Below are positions 12,246 through 25,291 of a stretch of DNA of 64,000 nt, one piece after another. The DNA is from Lantana camara (taxonomy: Eukaryota; Streptophyta; Magnoliopsida; Lamiales; Verbenaceae), in NCBI GenBank assembly GCA_037501455.1, contig CM074857.1:98179501-98243500 (forward strand), read 5' to 3'. A program made the position numbers and the translations under genes. Under the pieces are notes generated by a model. The model had not been told where the DNA came from. It ran no database searches and saw only the letters and a list, made by a program, of their open reading frames with translations. Position 1 is the first letter of the stretch. The number at the start of each line of letters is the position of its first letter.

Positions 12246-13320
12246 GTGATCAGGAGAAAGATAAAGTCAAAAATCATCGTGCAGACTAAACCACTGGTGA
12301 TTCTGCCTCCATTCCCTCAATGTCTGGTAGAAATGAAGAAACAGAAGGAAGAAAAGAGCATTCTTGAGATATTTCGAAAAGTTGAAGGGAACATACCGTT
12401 GTTGGATGCAATCCAACTAATTCCCATATATGCTAAATTCCTTAAGGAGCTTTGCACCAAAAAGAGGAAGCTTAAAGGTAATGAAAAGGTAAGTGTGGGG
12501 GAAAATATCTCCGCTGTTCTACAAAAGAAAGTCCCCCCTATGTTCCATGATCAAGGTATATTTTTAATACCATGCAAAATTGGTAATTTGGGAATTAAGA
12601 AGGCCATGTTTGATTTGGGTGTATCTATTAATGTTATGCCTTTATCTGTATATAATGCACTTAATCTTGGTCCCTTGAAAGGTACAAGTGTTATCATACA
12701 GCTTGCAGAATGCTCCATCATATACCTAGAAGGTGTTTTAGAAGATGTCCTTGTTCAAGTCGACGATCCCGACTGATTTCTTCATGTTGGACATGGAAGA
12801 TAATAATTCTGAAAAATCCTCTGATATCCTTTTGGACCGTCCCTTTTTGAGTACTGCTAATGCTAAATAAATGTTCAAAAAGGCTTGTTGGCTCATAGAA
12901 TTTGATGGTGATATTGTGAAGTTTATTGTTTATGAGTCAAGTAAAGGTCTTAATAAATTTTCTAGTGTTTTTAGCATTGATGTGATAGAAAACCTGACTA
13001 ATGAGAATTATGAGCTGAACAATGTAGAGGAACTAAGTCTTGAACCCTTTCAAAGGTTGCTTGTTGGAAATTTTGAGAGTAAGCTGAAACATATTGGGTT
13101 GTCTGATGATCCTTGTGGGATGGTTTTACCATTAGAGGCCTTTAAATCTAGGAATAGGGATGGTCTGATTCTTGATGTGCCTGATGCTATAACTGAACTA
13201 AATTCCTTCGTGTTTCAGGTACCCATTTTGAAACTTAAGAACTTTTTGGACAATTTGAAGTATGCCTTCGAAGGAGGAGGAAAAATTGCAGGTTCAAGGC
13301 CTACACATGATGATTTCTAG
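12246..13320 (+). pseudogene. pro: Athila-like protease and linker, decayed
   Basis: The part 12246-12776 carries PPFPQCL, the conserved linker SVGENISAVLQKK and the aspartic-protease site as MFDLGVSINVMPLS (catalytic motif D-L-G). The sense shifts frame at about 12774, runs past LLDRPFL and meets a TAA at 12868-12870. The 149-codon stretch 12871-13320 continues it (LIEFDGDIVKF...). The reverse transcriptase that should follow is missing. A WYADVLDYLTT-like trace near 13370 resembles the segment between RNase H and integrase of Athila pol, so about 2 kb of pol has probably been lost here. Confidence 0.7.
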
Positions 13321-14070
13321 AATGAGAAAATTTTTGAGGTGTTTGACCTTAAGATTTGGCCAAACCTAATGGACATACGCTGGTATGCAGATGTTCTTGA
13401 TTATTTAACCACTATTTTCCTCAGATCTCATATATTTTTCAAGTTTAGGAACCCAAGAACCGTTGTTAGGGATATTTGAATTTGTTTTTTATAAGTGGTT
13501 GACAGAGTCTGTGCTGAGAAAGTGTCCAATTGTGTTGAGAACCTCTGTGAGTCATCATCCCCAATCTAGAGGGCACAATGGATTAGAAGATTCAGCACCA
13601 CATAGTTGAGGGGATTTGTATGGAGGTTCTATCTCCATTTGAGTTGATTGCTACTCTTAATTGTCTTGAAGACGCACGTTGTTTGCCTAACTTTCACCCA
13701 TTTTCTACTGTTAAACTGATGATGTATCTGTGCTGGTTTGACTCTTAGGTTTGGCCATACCTAGACCCCATACTATTTTTACGGAAAAAAAGCCCCAGAT
13801 CCGCACCTCAGGGAAGTCCTCTTTTCTCTCGATTTTTCTTATACCTTGAGGACAATATATGATTTAAGTGTGGGGAGGAGGGATCAACCTGTTTACTTTT
13901 TGGCAAAACTGAGTCAGATCAGCAAAAATGATTGTAAATCCCAGCTGAACTTTATCCATATTAGCCATATACCTAAAAAAACAATCAGGTACCTAACATT
14001 TAAGGATTTCCATATGATATTTTCACATTTTTACATAGATAGAGATAATTGCTTACCGGAGAAAGTTTGA
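13321..14070 (+). other. 3' remnant of the Athila-like element
   Basis: It starts with a pol trace (WYAD... near 13370). Near 13800-13870 comes CTCAGGGAAGTCCTC...ACCTTGAGGACAA...TTTAAGTGTGGGGAGGAGG, the counterpart of 34345-34425 in the other Athila-like copy. No open frame is convincing. I could not find the expected 3' LTR, so the right end of this element is unknown. Confidence 0.45.
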
Positions 14071-16481
14071 ATGCACACCCTTTTTTCTGTTGTACTTGAT
14101 TAATTATGTTCCTTTCTTCAAAACAATGAGTGCCTTCAGAAAACAATTCAAAAATAACTGTTATTCAAAACAACCTAGTTCATATTTTTGGGAGGTATTA
14201 AACTGCTATTTCTCCTGAAAAAAGAATGTACACTTTCACAAATTCAAAATAAAAATAATGCAATTTAAGGGGTGCTTTACATGTATACCCGCCAAAACTG
14301 TCAGCATTATATATGCAGTCAAATAAGTTAGTATAATTCACGAGTCATAGGGCGCCTCGGCAACAAGCTGGAATCCTATTGTCATGATGATTGTTATCTA
14401 TTCATGTACTTATCTAATGATTTATGAGATGGAATTCAAAATAATATTATGCTATTAGAGAATATATCTAATTGTTTACTCGGTACATCAAGGTTGTAAT
14501 GAGAAACAACTGACACATGGAAGAGGATTAAGAATAAAATACAAGTTTTGGAGACGTTTGGTGTAAATTTGAGCCTTGTGTGACAATTATTTTAAATTTT
14601 TCAGAACTTTGCACCAACAGTTTTAAAAAAAAAAAGTTACTCTATCAAACGAAGTCAGATTAATCTGAAATTTTATGGGAATATACTCAATATATTCATA
14701 AGTTTCCCTGTAAAAAGGTTTTGAGAAATTCATACATTTACCCACTCTTCTCAAGCCATTATTGTAGACCAGAAAACGGGGGACTGCTAGGTCGTTTTGA
14801 ATTTTTCTCAGGTATCAAATGGACTCAGATTAACATAAAATATACTAGTAATATCCAGTTAAAATAGTTTTTAAAACCGAGGTCGTATGAGTTCTGACTT
14901 TGCGTCTGAATTCTCTGCATACATGCTGTCACAGTTCGGTTCATGCATTCCACACTCTTGATCATGCAAAACTCATCCAAAAACATCAAAACTTATGACC
15001 CAATTTTGCCTGCAATGTTCCTTAACATATGTAATGCATAAACACTCAGGTTTCCATGCTTTAAGCTAGTCATATTAGCAATTCAATCAAAATATTTTCG
15101 TACCCTATTTTAAAGCAAATTCCAGATGATAAACTCAATGAAATTATATGCTTCTAATCCTATTTAGACTACGTAACTCCATCCTAAGAAATTAGAATAC
15201 AAAATCATCTTTAATTACATGTTTAGGCCAAGAACTCATGCTAAGACAATCCTACATCACATCCACTTGAGTTTACCTGTTATATATTCTCTCAAATACT
15301 CTAATGTAAAATTTTACCTGTTCAAGTCGTTGAAGCAGAAAAGTTTTGAATTGTCAAACACCACGACCACTTGAATTTTAATTCAAGTTATGAGCTACTT
15401 CAAAAGCACAAAAACGGCCTGGAAAGGAAATAACACCATCAAAATTGTAACATATAAAATTATCTTGAACTATATTATAAATTTCTTAAATATATCTGAA
15501 ATTATTGGGTCAATACTACAACAACTTATGTTTTCTACTTAGCATTTACCAAAAGGTATCTAATTTCCAATCTCATGTACATACCATTACTATAACAAAC
15601 ACTAGAAATCAATCAAATAGTAGTTCTTATGCTATAGACTTTACATTTACCTACAACTAGAAACATAAGAAATTTAGAAACAAGACAAGTTGTAGAAAGA
15701 GCAACCAAGAGCTGAATCTCTTAAAATGTATAACAAAATACATTTTCATATATAACATAACAAAAGGTGTTAAGAGTATCAAAATGAGAATTAACATTTC
15801 ATTGCTTGAACAAACAAGAAATGAGCATTGAATAGTATTTATGTATTTAAACAATCAGAAGCTGTTATAAGCTAACATTCTGCACACACCAATGCAATGT
15901 AGCTAGGCCTTCAAAATTTCAAATTACATTTAGTTATGACTGTTGTAAGTTAACTTGTAATATAATATTAAAGAGCAAAAACATGGTTAATAATTAATTC
16001 CAATTTGAGGATTAAACCAGCATGTCAATGACCACTTCACACGTCTCTTACATAATTTCAGATTTAAAAGAATTTAGAATATCAATGTGGTATCTACATG
16101 TCCAAAATCAGTTCAGTACTCATACTCAGCAGATCATATATAGCAGCGATGGAAATACATAATTATGTTCCTTAGCTGATCATATGTCTCACAGTTTAGT
16201 TTAAAAGCCCCAACACAGACATGTACCTAAAATAACATATTACAAGCTTTAATTCACTCATCTCACTAAATGTATCTTTGCTGGCTGTTAAACAGTTTAC
16301 TACAGTTCAATTTGTGTTTTGGTGTCTATCTCAGCTGTATAAGACTAAAATGGGATGTGTTCATCTGATCCATGAAACTAAAAAATGTGCCCACAAATAG
16401 AAATTAGAAATGAATTCATAGAAAGTTCAGATTAATTATCAGGATACCTAAGACATGGCCAAAATAAGGAGAAAGCATTAC

Positions 16482-16545
16482 CTTGCAATAGCAGATAGTT
16501 TACTATCATCTTCTTTCACGTTCATTAGCTTAGCCAGGGAAAAAA
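16482..16545 (-). other. exon-like segment, minus strand
   Basis: On the minus strand a 64-nt segment lies between CTTGTTCCTGCAG and GTAATGCTTT, both good plant splice signals. One frame is fully open (SLAKLMNVKEDDSKLSAIA). No protein family is recognised. Confidence 0.35.
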
Positions 16546-17548
16546 CTGCAGGAACAAGTAGCAGTTGGAATTGCCATTTATCAATTTATGTAAAATGTAA
16601 CGCATAAAGATTGCAGTTGTTATACGAGGATAGCAGAAACATAAAGCACCATCATAAAAATTAAATACGAATATAAAATATGTGATAGCATCAACTAATA
16701 AAGCTTTTAAAATAGCTTAAACAGTTGGCCCCATTTGAATGCTTGATCCTTGAATAGAAGAATGTACCATGCTCATTTATGCATAATATGAAGCTTTTGA
16801 AATAGGTTGAGAATTAATCCAATGTGAAAGCTATAAAAAGAAACTAGCTATAGTCATGATAGCACATGAAGACATATTTAGAAAGACAATCTATAAGGAC
16901 AGGGGCACTAGTACATGAAAATTAACAGAGAAGGGAATTCCTCAACATCAACAGTCATATGAGACCAACCACTTGGCCTACAACAGATAGAAGGTCATAA
17001 AAACATGCATTGGGAGGTCAGTGAGAGGGGTAAAGATACTTACAAGGACAAAGGTATCATTGATAATGCACTTCAAACATTATAGTAAAAGTCATGTTGG
17101 TGTGGAAGTGTTTTGATATTTACATGATACAAAACTATCATGTGAAGTTTGTAAGTTAAATCATGTGTTACGTTCCCTTACAGTTGCATATGCATCTTGG
17201 CCATTGACTAAGACTATAGATTACTTGCATAAGTTTAAGTACGTTTTCTTAACTTTTTTTGTAAGGGAACATAATATATATCCTAAACTCAACCATCAAT
17301 ATGATCAGTCAAGCATGAAATTCAGCCACACAGTTAGAAAACTTATATTAATTAATTAATTATGCAATTGTCTACAGTTTTCCAAAATGTAGTGAATAAC
17401 CATCATCCCCAATTGATGATCTTCAAGGAGAACATACATAGACCATTTTGATCGTATCAAGTGAAATCAACACAAAACCAGCCTATCCAAATGGAAAGAA
17501 TGTAAAGATAATTGCATCAATAAACTAAAGCAAAGGTATATTTACAGG

Positions 17549-17610
17549 ATCTCATAATGCTCCAATTTTCAAAGCCATCAGAAAATTAACAGTAAAATTG
17601 AACTGTCTGA
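17549..17610 (-). other. exon-like segment, minus strand
   Basis: On the minus strand, AAACTGTTTTCAG precedes and GTAAATATACC follows a segment of about 60 nt. Its frames contain stops, so it would be untranslated or part of a decayed gene. Confidence 0.25.
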
Positions 17611-17771
17611 AAACAGTTTACTAAATGTATCCACAATGAACTCAGCCAAGCTGCATGTCAAGTTTAATGCTCAAACTCAAGTTCAGTCAGCCCCAAATCC
17701 CCAGGACAAAACCAAGAAACAAAAAGCTATAGGGATATATAGAGAGCTGGAAAAGAAAATGAAGGCTACCA

Positions 17772-17862
17772 GGTTATCTTGTTTGAAGATTTAGGCTCAG
17801 AATATTCCATGTCATAAGCAGTTCATTGTTGTTGAAGAACACATCTTGATTATGTGCTTGCC
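17772..17862 (-). other. exon-like segment with a possible start codon, minus strand
   Basis: On the minus strand, TTCCTATCTAG is followed by about 90 nt ending at a possible donor, CCTG/GTAGCC. An ATG inside reads MEYSEPKSSNKITW up to the donor, though other ATGs lie upstream. Unrecognised. Confidence 0.25.
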
Positions 17863-18358
17863 TAGATAGGAAAAAGAATAAAGCTTTGTCAGGACATTGT
17901 ACAGAACAACCAATGCAAAATGAATTATCTCAAACCTATATGAAATATTGGATTGGTTATACGAACTTCCTCTTCTTTTATAAATATGAAATCACAAATT
18001 ACTTAGCATAATTAATTAAATCTTAAAATTTTCCGAAAATTTTGGCCAGAGAAATAGTACAAGACCACACACTCAACTTTCTACGTATTTTCCATGAAGT
18101 ACATTTCATCTAATAAATTGCAAATCACGATTAAAGGAAATTTTAAAAGAAAAAAAGAGGATCTGATAAATCAACTTCAGACATTTAGTTTCTGAAATCC
18201 CACAGGACAAACCATTTACAGCGTATTATACTTGAACTTAGCTCGTCTTAAAAATTTTAGATAATAGTAACTTCAAATATTTACCGGCAAATTATCTTGT
18301 ACAAGAGAAAGAGAATTCCGAATTTAACCCAAAAAAGGAAAGGTATTTAGAGACTCAC

Positions 18359-18650
18359 AGATTTAGCTTTCCGTCGACTTCAAAATAGAAAATCAATAGG
18401 CTCGAAAACTCGAAAATAGCTTCAACTTTCCATCGAATTCAGATTTTCCAGCTTAATCTGGTGATCTGGAAAAGAGAAAAAGAGAAGGGTTGGCAGGGTA
18501 GGGCGAGGCGAGGGAGCCGGTGGTCTGGAAACCGAACCCTAGTTCAGCGACGCAGCGGCGGAGCAGCGAGGCAATGGTGGAGCAGCGATGCGGTGGCGGA
18601 GCAGCGAGGCAACGACGGAGCTCTGGAGATGTCTAACCTCCGATTTTTTT
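18359..18650 (-). other. first-exon-like GC-rich segment, minus strand
   Basis: On the minus strand this GC-rich stretch contains three imperfect 20-bp repeats (GCCTCGCTGCTCCGCC units), then CTAGGGTTCGGTTT, a phrase common in plant 5' leaders. It ends at AAATCT/GTGAGT, a good donor site. It looks like the 5' untranslated exon of a host-type gene lying about 450 bp inside a CACTA terminus. The plus strand also has a short ORF here (18461-18652), which I take to be chance. Confidence 0.4.
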
Positions 18651-19094
18651 GAATTTCCTTGAGTTGGTTCAATTTCAGTGTAATTGTCTAATTCATGTCT
18701 CTCAATTTTCGTTGTTGGATAAAGTGAAATTGCGCTTCCCCCATTTTTTTAGTCCAAGAAAAATTTCCCTCATTTTTTTGGGTCCAAACCCACCAAAACT
18801 TACCGTTCAAAAGCCAGCCTCTTCTAACAAAATTAAAGAACTTATGATATTTTATAAAATATATACATATTGAGATGCTTATATATTAAACCGTCACGAT
18901 AAATATATTATATTTTGACGCTTTTTAAAAAAAGTCTCATTATTATTAATTTAGTTGATAAATAATATAATAATAAATAAAAATTAGATCTAATTAAACG
19001 GATTTACAAAAAGCGTCTCAACAGGTGGTCTGTTATGACACCTTTTCAAAAGCGTCATATTAGAGCGTCATAACAGACTGTTTTTCTAGTAGTG
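18651..19094 (-). mobile_element. CACTA (En/Spm) transposon end
   Basis: On the minus strand the terminus reads CACTACTAGAAAAACAG from 19094, the hallmark CACTA end. Subterminal repeats follow: GACGC(T)TTT units near 18920, 19012 and 19050, and an inverted pair GTCTGTTATGAC/GTCATAACAGAC at about 19029-19078. It interrupts a gypsy gag and should be flanked by a 3-bp duplication (GTT at 19095-19097 on this side). I could not find the other end in the window, so the extent shown is only the terminal part. Confidence 0.75.
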
Positions 19095-19717
19095 GTTGAT
19101 GCTTGGAGAGCTTGTTGAATGTCAACCCTAAGCCCATGCACAAAGTTACAAGCTTTGAGTTAGTCATTGTTGGTAATGTGCGTGGCATAAGGCATGAGCC
19201 TCTCAAACTCCAAGATGTACTCATCCACGAACCTCGAACCTCGCTTCAAATCCAAGAACTCTTGTTGCTCCCTTTCTCTTTCACTCAGAGGAATGTACTT
19301 ATCATGGAACTTCTGAACAAAGGTATCCCAATTAAATTCTTCTCCCATCTTCTGAAGCTTTGATCTCACTCCCTTGAGCCAATTAGAAGTTTGGCCTTAA
19401 ATAAAACGGGTCGTGCAAACTGCTTTCTCTTGGGAGTTTCCCGGGTAAATCTCCCAAATACCGAAAATCTTGGAAAGCCACTCTTCGACTTTGATGTCAT
19501 CTCCCCCATACCACTTTGGAGGGTTGTTGTTCCGGAACTCTCGATAGACCGTAGAAATAAATCCCTGTTGCCCTTAACCCGGTGGTGTTTGTTGTCATTG
19601 ATTTTGTTGTAATTGATTCAAGAAGGCTTGAACAATTTTCTTTGCATTCAACGGTGGTGGCGGAGGTGGATTATCATGAGCCGACGAAGCTTCGCCATCT
19701 CGGCTTCGAGGTGTCAT
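19095..19717 (-). pseudogene. gag: Ty3/gypsy gag, N-terminal part, cut by the CACTA element
   Basis: The minus-strand frame opens at an ATG (19715-19717) with MTPRSRDGEASS and a proline-rich stretch. It passes through NNPPKWYGGDD and two or three stops. The last open part, 19160-19369, carries NWDTFVQKFHDKYIPLSERE and FVDEYILEFERL, matching the retrotransposon gag core. It ends abruptly at the CACTA terminus at 19094. It sits about 200 bp downstream of its PBS and LTR, the normal gypsy order. Confidence 0.8.
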
Positions 19718-19906
19718 CCTGAAAATCATAATTTAAGCAAATATTGATGCATGGGGTTTAATACATATTCATGTGTACAATTAATACAAGTATTAAACAA
19801 ATAAGTCACATAAGGTGTAAATGAATGCAAATAATCACATAATCCTATGCTGAACGACCTAGATAGATATGACTCGGCACTAGAGCTCTGGTTTTGCAAC
19901 TCAGAA

Positions 19907-19917
19907 CTCTGATACCA
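19907..19917 (-). other. primer-binding site (initiator tRNA-Met)
   Basis: On the minus strand TGGTATCAGAG lies 8 nt after the LTR end, the site plant gypsy and copia elements pair with the 3' end of initiator tRNA-Met. Confidence 0.8.
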
Positions 19918-19925
19918 CTTAAGGA

Positions 19926-21225
19926 TGTAGCACCCAGAACGGTGGGCACCACATCCCCCACACTGGGACTCGGCACATGTATGAAATGGAATGTCTGCAC
20001 ACACACCATGTTGTAGCAAACGGGAGACAAACGAAAACTCACCTAAGTTAAGCGAAACATGGAATCTTACAACAGAGTGTGCAAACAAAAACATAAATGC
20101 GAAAGCGATTAAAATAAATATATTCACCCAACAATTATATAATCACTTGCCCATTCCGGGCTAAAACAACATCAAATCTCCAAGCTTACAAACTATCATA
20201 AGTTATCCCAAAGTAAGTCATAAATACAATTTGTAATCAATATACGAATGTACGCAGGACTCGAGCTACAAAACAAGTACGGCTCGACAGAGACACTTAC
20301 TGCCTAGCTCGAACCTCAATCTATACCTGCAACTCAAGAAAGAAAGGGGGAAAAAGAAACAACAAAGAGGGGTCAGTCTAACAGCTAGCGAGGTAACACA
20401 CATACCCATACAAATAGATAACGTGTAAAGAAAATACTAAACAAAAGCCCATGAACCGGGGATGGTTTTCGCACACAAAAGATTTTTCCGTGATAATATA
20501 TGTATAAAAGGGTTTAAGGCCTAGAGGAAAAACTTAATCAATTTCTTAATTATGCATCCATTCCCGTTTCATGAACCAAATTAAAGTCTAACAAAACTCA
20601 ACGAGTACTAGTATCTCGAACCTAACTCCCAAAGTTAAACAAATTCAAAACCAAATCCAAAGAAATCAATCCTCATACCGATCATAGAAAGAGTGGCGAT
20701 CCCTAAACCATCGATTTAAAGTTCGTATTGAGACGGGGGCTAATCACTCCTACCCCCTCCTTTAACGGAGTTATCGTCAGCTCAAGAAAACCACTTTTCC
20801 TTCGACCTACCGAGGTTGAGTGAGCTCTCTTAAATGGAGAATGTGCACAGGAGTAGTGCATGACAACCGATGCCCTTTAGGGGCTCCTTACCCACGTCTT
20901 TGAGGCCCAATAAATTCAAAGTCAAAAATACCAAACAAAATTTTCATGGTTAAACTCGTTATAAAACGCACACCAACTCTTTTCAAAAACAAAAGTGAAC
21001 ATAGCTTACTTATACATTAAAACATTTTTCAGAGGTTTCTTAGCAAGTGGGACAAATCCCCAAATTACTTAACCAAAACATATTTACTTAGTATGATACA
21101 TAAGTCGCACGCGGGCTAAAAACACATTTAGGGTTGTAGGTTGACATGACTAAAAGAAACAAAACCTCACGTGAGTAAAAGAGAGTAGCAAAGAGGCCAA
21201 ACAACAACTATTGAGTGACCGGTTG
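19926..21225 (-). repeat. gypsy LTR fragment, minus strand (3' part)
   Basis: The LTR ends ...GGGTGCTACA at 19926 on the minus strand, next to the PBS. Its layout parallels 23370-24860 of the plus-strand LTR: GAGGTTTT...CGACCTACAACCCTA matches near 21130-21165, and the GACGTGGGTAAGGA block near 20890. It is interrupted at 21225 by the LARD insertion (target copy GGTTG), so its 5' part should resume at 38690, but I could not recognise it there. Confidence 0.65.
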
Positions 21226-24200
21226 TGTGACATCCCGCTTTTTCGATCGTCTGAGCAGGCATCACGTGTTAATTTCCTTGTGGGTTTAATTATTCAATTT
21301 GCTCTTGCTTGATTTTTAACATGCCTTTTATGTATTTAATTATGTGATTCTGTGTATTGTGTGGCCCTATTTTCAGCTCTTCAAGAGTTTAGGGGCTTGT
21401 TTGTAATTTTCTCTTTTGAGGGGTGTTTTGGTCATTTATCGTTCGATCGAGATTTTGACCTAACGGACCTCTTTAACACTTTCAGAGCATCAAAATAAGT
21501 CCGTGGACTCTAAGTTTGCCCAATTCTGATGTCGTTAGCCCTTCCTACGGGTTATTCTCGCGCGTTAGGAGTCAAAATAAAATATCCGGATCCATGTTTG
21601 ATCGGGTCAGACCAATCACGTGCACTCTTTCTCCTCTCCTAATCCCTCTCTTTCTTGTGATCGACACACACACGCATATAAAATACACACTTCCCAGAAC
21701 TCAGCCATTTATAGACAGAATTCGACGTATGAGTAGTCGAAATTGATCAGCTCGACGAGATGAACATAATGATACCAAAATCAGGGGCCAACGACAAGCG
21801 GTGGCGAAGATATTTTGAGTTACAGGCGGCGGGATTTCAACCACGACCTTCACCGGTAGCTCGTGGCGGTCTAAGGCGGTGGAATTGGACATAAAATGTT
21901 TGGGCTAGGTACGCAACTCCCTGGCGTAACTTCTGGCATTGGTGGCGCGGCCATCGGACGTCAGATGGCCGCGGACGTGCCACTAGAAAGCCACACCACG
22001 GTGGTGCGTGTACTGTAGCAACGGTATCCGCCGCGGTTCGGTGGGTTTTTTCGAGGAACTTTGGCGGCTTCCCACCTGTTATGATCTCCTGAGTTCATTT
22101 TCGGCGGTGGTTTTGGCCAAAAATGGCCACAGCAGGCGGCACAATGAGTTATAGTGGCGGCGGAACGTCGGCAACTAATGGGGGCCTCTTTCGGTTATCC
22201 TTTGGCGATGGGTCCTTCACAAACGTTGTTCAGCACGAAGAAGTTGATCTTTTTTCCTGTTTGCCCGACTCAAATTCGGCCGTTTTGGTGGCGGCCCGTG
22301 GCGGTCTACGCCGGTCAATGCTCTGGCATCTTTTCCCGGCAATTAAGTTAGGGGTTTTGAAGTACTCGATGTGGCCTTTCCAATGGTATGCTAGGATTTT
22401 ATTTTCGTTGAACAGTTTGGATTTAATTTCGTTTTATGGCTTTTGGGATTTAATTGTTGAATTGGACGATTTTTCCTTATCTAAATCCGGTGGGTTCCAC
22501 TTTTCCAGAAATTGATTAAGGGCTTTTACTGTACATGTTGAGACGTACGATTAGCCGTTCATGGGGATTTTTTCGGTCACCGGAGGTGGTTGTCCGGCGG
22601 CTGCCGGTGGTGGTTCGGCTAGCTCCGGTAGCACCGTTCCGACGCCCTTTGGTCAGTAGGTCCATTTCGTTGTGGTGAGTCCAATGCCACTTTTCGGTCA
22701 TCAATCGGATGCCCAGTTGATTTGTTATGAAATTTTGAATTTATTGTATTTTTTATTCGTTTATTGTTTTAATTCTAAAATTCGATCATGTATGTACGAT
22801 AAATTCAAATCATGAGTTGTATGATATATGGAAATATGTTATGATGTATGAAAAGCTTAATTCTTTATTTATTGAATTTAATTGCCTCGTTCTATGCCTA
22901 TTTACTTGAGAATATTTCTTGTTAAGGGGTGTTAATGTAATAGTTGGAAACTAAATTGGTTATGAAATTATATGAAACCTATGTAATAATTATGAAAGGA
23001 TACGTTGCATTTATTTGAAATGGATTTTTAAGTATGCCATATGTATTTATGTGTAAAATTAATATGTAATTTGCTTTTATCCTTTCGAGACTTAGTGCAG
23101 GGTAGATGTTATGAGTTTTATAAGCTATGCTTATCTTGATATGTAAAGTGAATGGAATTTGCTATGCATGACTTAATTGTATAAATGTGGATTATATGTT
23201 GCATCATTTGTATTCGTGAGCATGGTCGTGCGTCTTTGTGGTTGTGGTTCGAGTCTGAGTCTTGTGTTCTTTGTGCTCAATCGTTCAGGGGTTCTTCAGG
23301 GAGTGTCTGTCTACTGTTTGGGTTCTAGTGGGACTTCCTTGCTCGTGTCTTCCATTCTCGTTGGTGTAAGGTGAGGTTTTAGGATTTTCTTTTAGTTAAA
23401 GCGACCTACAACCCTATATGCTCGTTTTCAAGCCTACATGCGTTTATTCTATTATATTTATATAACAGATATGTGTTTATATGATATGCTTATGAATTTG
23501 TCATACGAGTAAAGGTTTTGAACTATATGTACGAGCATATATAAGCTTGAAAATGTTTTGCAACGAGGCTTTGCTCCAAACCGTATGTCTTCATGCCAGC
23601 TACGGATTAGGATGACACGGAGAGGTACGTTTGTAGCATATGCTAAGTTGAAAGGTTTGGTGTGTCTGATAAGGTACGTAAGTATGTTTATGTTATGATA
23701 TGATAAGTATGATATGTAGCGAGTTATGATATGATATGTCCTGCTCTGATTTGTTGGCCCGCGGAGACGTGGGTAAGGATGCCTGGGACTGTGTTGGGCT
23801 GTCGGGTTAAGCCTGTGCATGATCTCCATTTGAAGTACCTATGCATGACTCTTTGGGGTTGAGGAGGCGTAGTGCTTTGAGCCTTTAGTTGATGCTGGAG
23901 AAGGTACGACGTGGGTTCGCTACCCCATGTACATAAAGTTGCACGATGTGGGCCCGTACCCCGCATGCGACTTCCAGGTGGTGAAGATGGATACGGGATT
24001 TGAATATGATTATGTTTGTGATTATTTCGATTTTTCATACGTATGATATGATATGGAAGTAAGGTTGGAAACCCATACTTGCCGGGTATAAGATTATGTT
24101 CTGCTATGTTGATTATGAAACGGGATAGGAGCTTTCTCTTTTGATATGATATGAGTATGCTCAGTTCGTTATATTTTGAATAAGTATAAGTTTGCTTTGA

Positions 24201-24860
24201 AAATGGCTTTGGTATGCAAAACCCTACTCCCGGTTCATAATCTTTCTTTTGATACGTGCTCTACTCCTTATTATGTATAGTCTGTGTGTGTTTAGCCCCA
24301 TCACTCAGTCAGTGGACTGACCCTCGGTCCACCATTATTTTTAGTTTGCAGGTGAAGGTTGTTGGAGGTCAAGCTAGGCGACGATGTATCGTGTCTGTCG
24401 AGTCAATGTCGTTTGTTAAGTGATTTGTTTAGTTGTGATTGTAAATTTTTAATTGTATATACTCTGTACAGGTTTATGCTTATGGATTGTATGTACAGAA
24501 TTCGGGATAAGTTTCTAGGGCCAGTTGAACCCGCATTTATTTTCTGCACTTGTTTGATTGTGATTATTTCGGGACAGGCTTCTAGGACCAGTTGAACCCA
24601 TGCAGATAATAATGATTGTGCAGATAATAATGATTGAGTTGATATGTTTAATGTTTTAAATTTTTGGAAATTTTTATTTTCTACTTTGCTTTCGCTTCCA
24701 GGTTCTTGTTTATCTGTTGTACACTGTCTAGGTAGCCTAGATTAGACAGGGTCTTGTCTGCCCGTTCGCTACTGCTAGGTTCGTGTACGGATTTTCCATT
24801 TCGTATGCGGATTGGGCTTTAGTACGGGGGTTGTGGTGGCCCTGCTTTCCGGGCGCTACA
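21226..24860 (+). repeat. 5' LTR of the LARD element (3635 bp)
   Basis: Termini TGTGACATCC...GGGCGCTACA. A possible TATA box (CATATAAAATAC, about 21675) would put the RNA start some 450 bp in, making R-U5 over 3 kb. The part 21780-22640 is GC-rich and contains chance ORFs such as 22123-22515, which are not conserved in the 3' LTR. The part 23690-23740 is rich in ATGATATG repeats. It carries GCATG at 23220-23224, the uninterrupted target site of the insertion found in the other LTR. Confidence 0.85.
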
Positions 24861-24868
24861 TCCTAAAG

Positions 24869-24880
24869 TGGTATCAGAGC
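24869..24880 (+). other. primer-binding site (initiator tRNA-Met)
   Basis: TGGTATCAGAGC lies 8 nt after the 5' LTR end. A second, identical copy lies at 26493-26504 within the tandem duplication. Confidence 0.85.
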
Positions 24881-25124
24881 TACCAGGTTCCGAACCAGTG
24901 CTCTGGGTCGTGTTGTGTCGAGTATAGGTCGTACGACTTAGGAACTAATTGTGAATGTGTGCATTGCATCGGAATGTTTGAAATTTCTTAATTTATGTGC
25001 TTTAAATTCTTGTAAACTACGTGTTGCATCTACATTAACTGGGTGCTCTTATTTGCTTTCAGTACTTGACATACTCATGTACTAGCCCGCATGCATAGAT
25101 ATTTGTCCAATTTGTGAATTGCAG

Positions 25125-25291
25125 GGCGTCGCCTCGGTGCAGAAATTTTAATTGATTGTGATGACACTTCCCAGTTCTACAAATTGATGATAGAAGATTC
25201 AAAACTACCATGTTCTGACCACTTGAATGAAGGATAAATGGATCTCTATAGAAATCTAAGCAAGGGCTCAATGCTAATACTATGGATATAG
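25125..25291 (+). other. exon-like segment A (copy 2 at 26749-26915)
   Basis: Preceded by TTTGTGAATTGCAG and followed by GTATCATGC. One frame is open for about 38 codons (including ILIDCDDTSQFYKLM), then has a TAA. Not recognised; it could be a decayed captured exon. Confidence 0.3.

Larger units (their letters stand above)
14071..18358. other. AT-rich stretch without a convincing gene
   Basis: No ORF longer than about 65 codons appears on either strand. The part 14640-15000 (TTAATCTGAAATTTTATGGG and following) resembles degenerate gypsy LTR U3 sequence. From 16480 to 18360 several minus-strand segments are bounded by splice-like signals and are listed separately. The remainder, about 15000-16480, shows nothing I recognise. 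Confidence 0.5.

Noticed and set aside
19726..20127. 133-codon minus-strand ORF
   Set aside because: It crosses the LTR end and the primer-binding site; it is a chance frame.
22123..22515. 130-codon ORF in the LARD 5' LTR
   Set aside because: The matching part of the 3' LTR has frameshifts and a tandem duplication, and no protein family is seen; it is chance in a GC-rich LTR segment.
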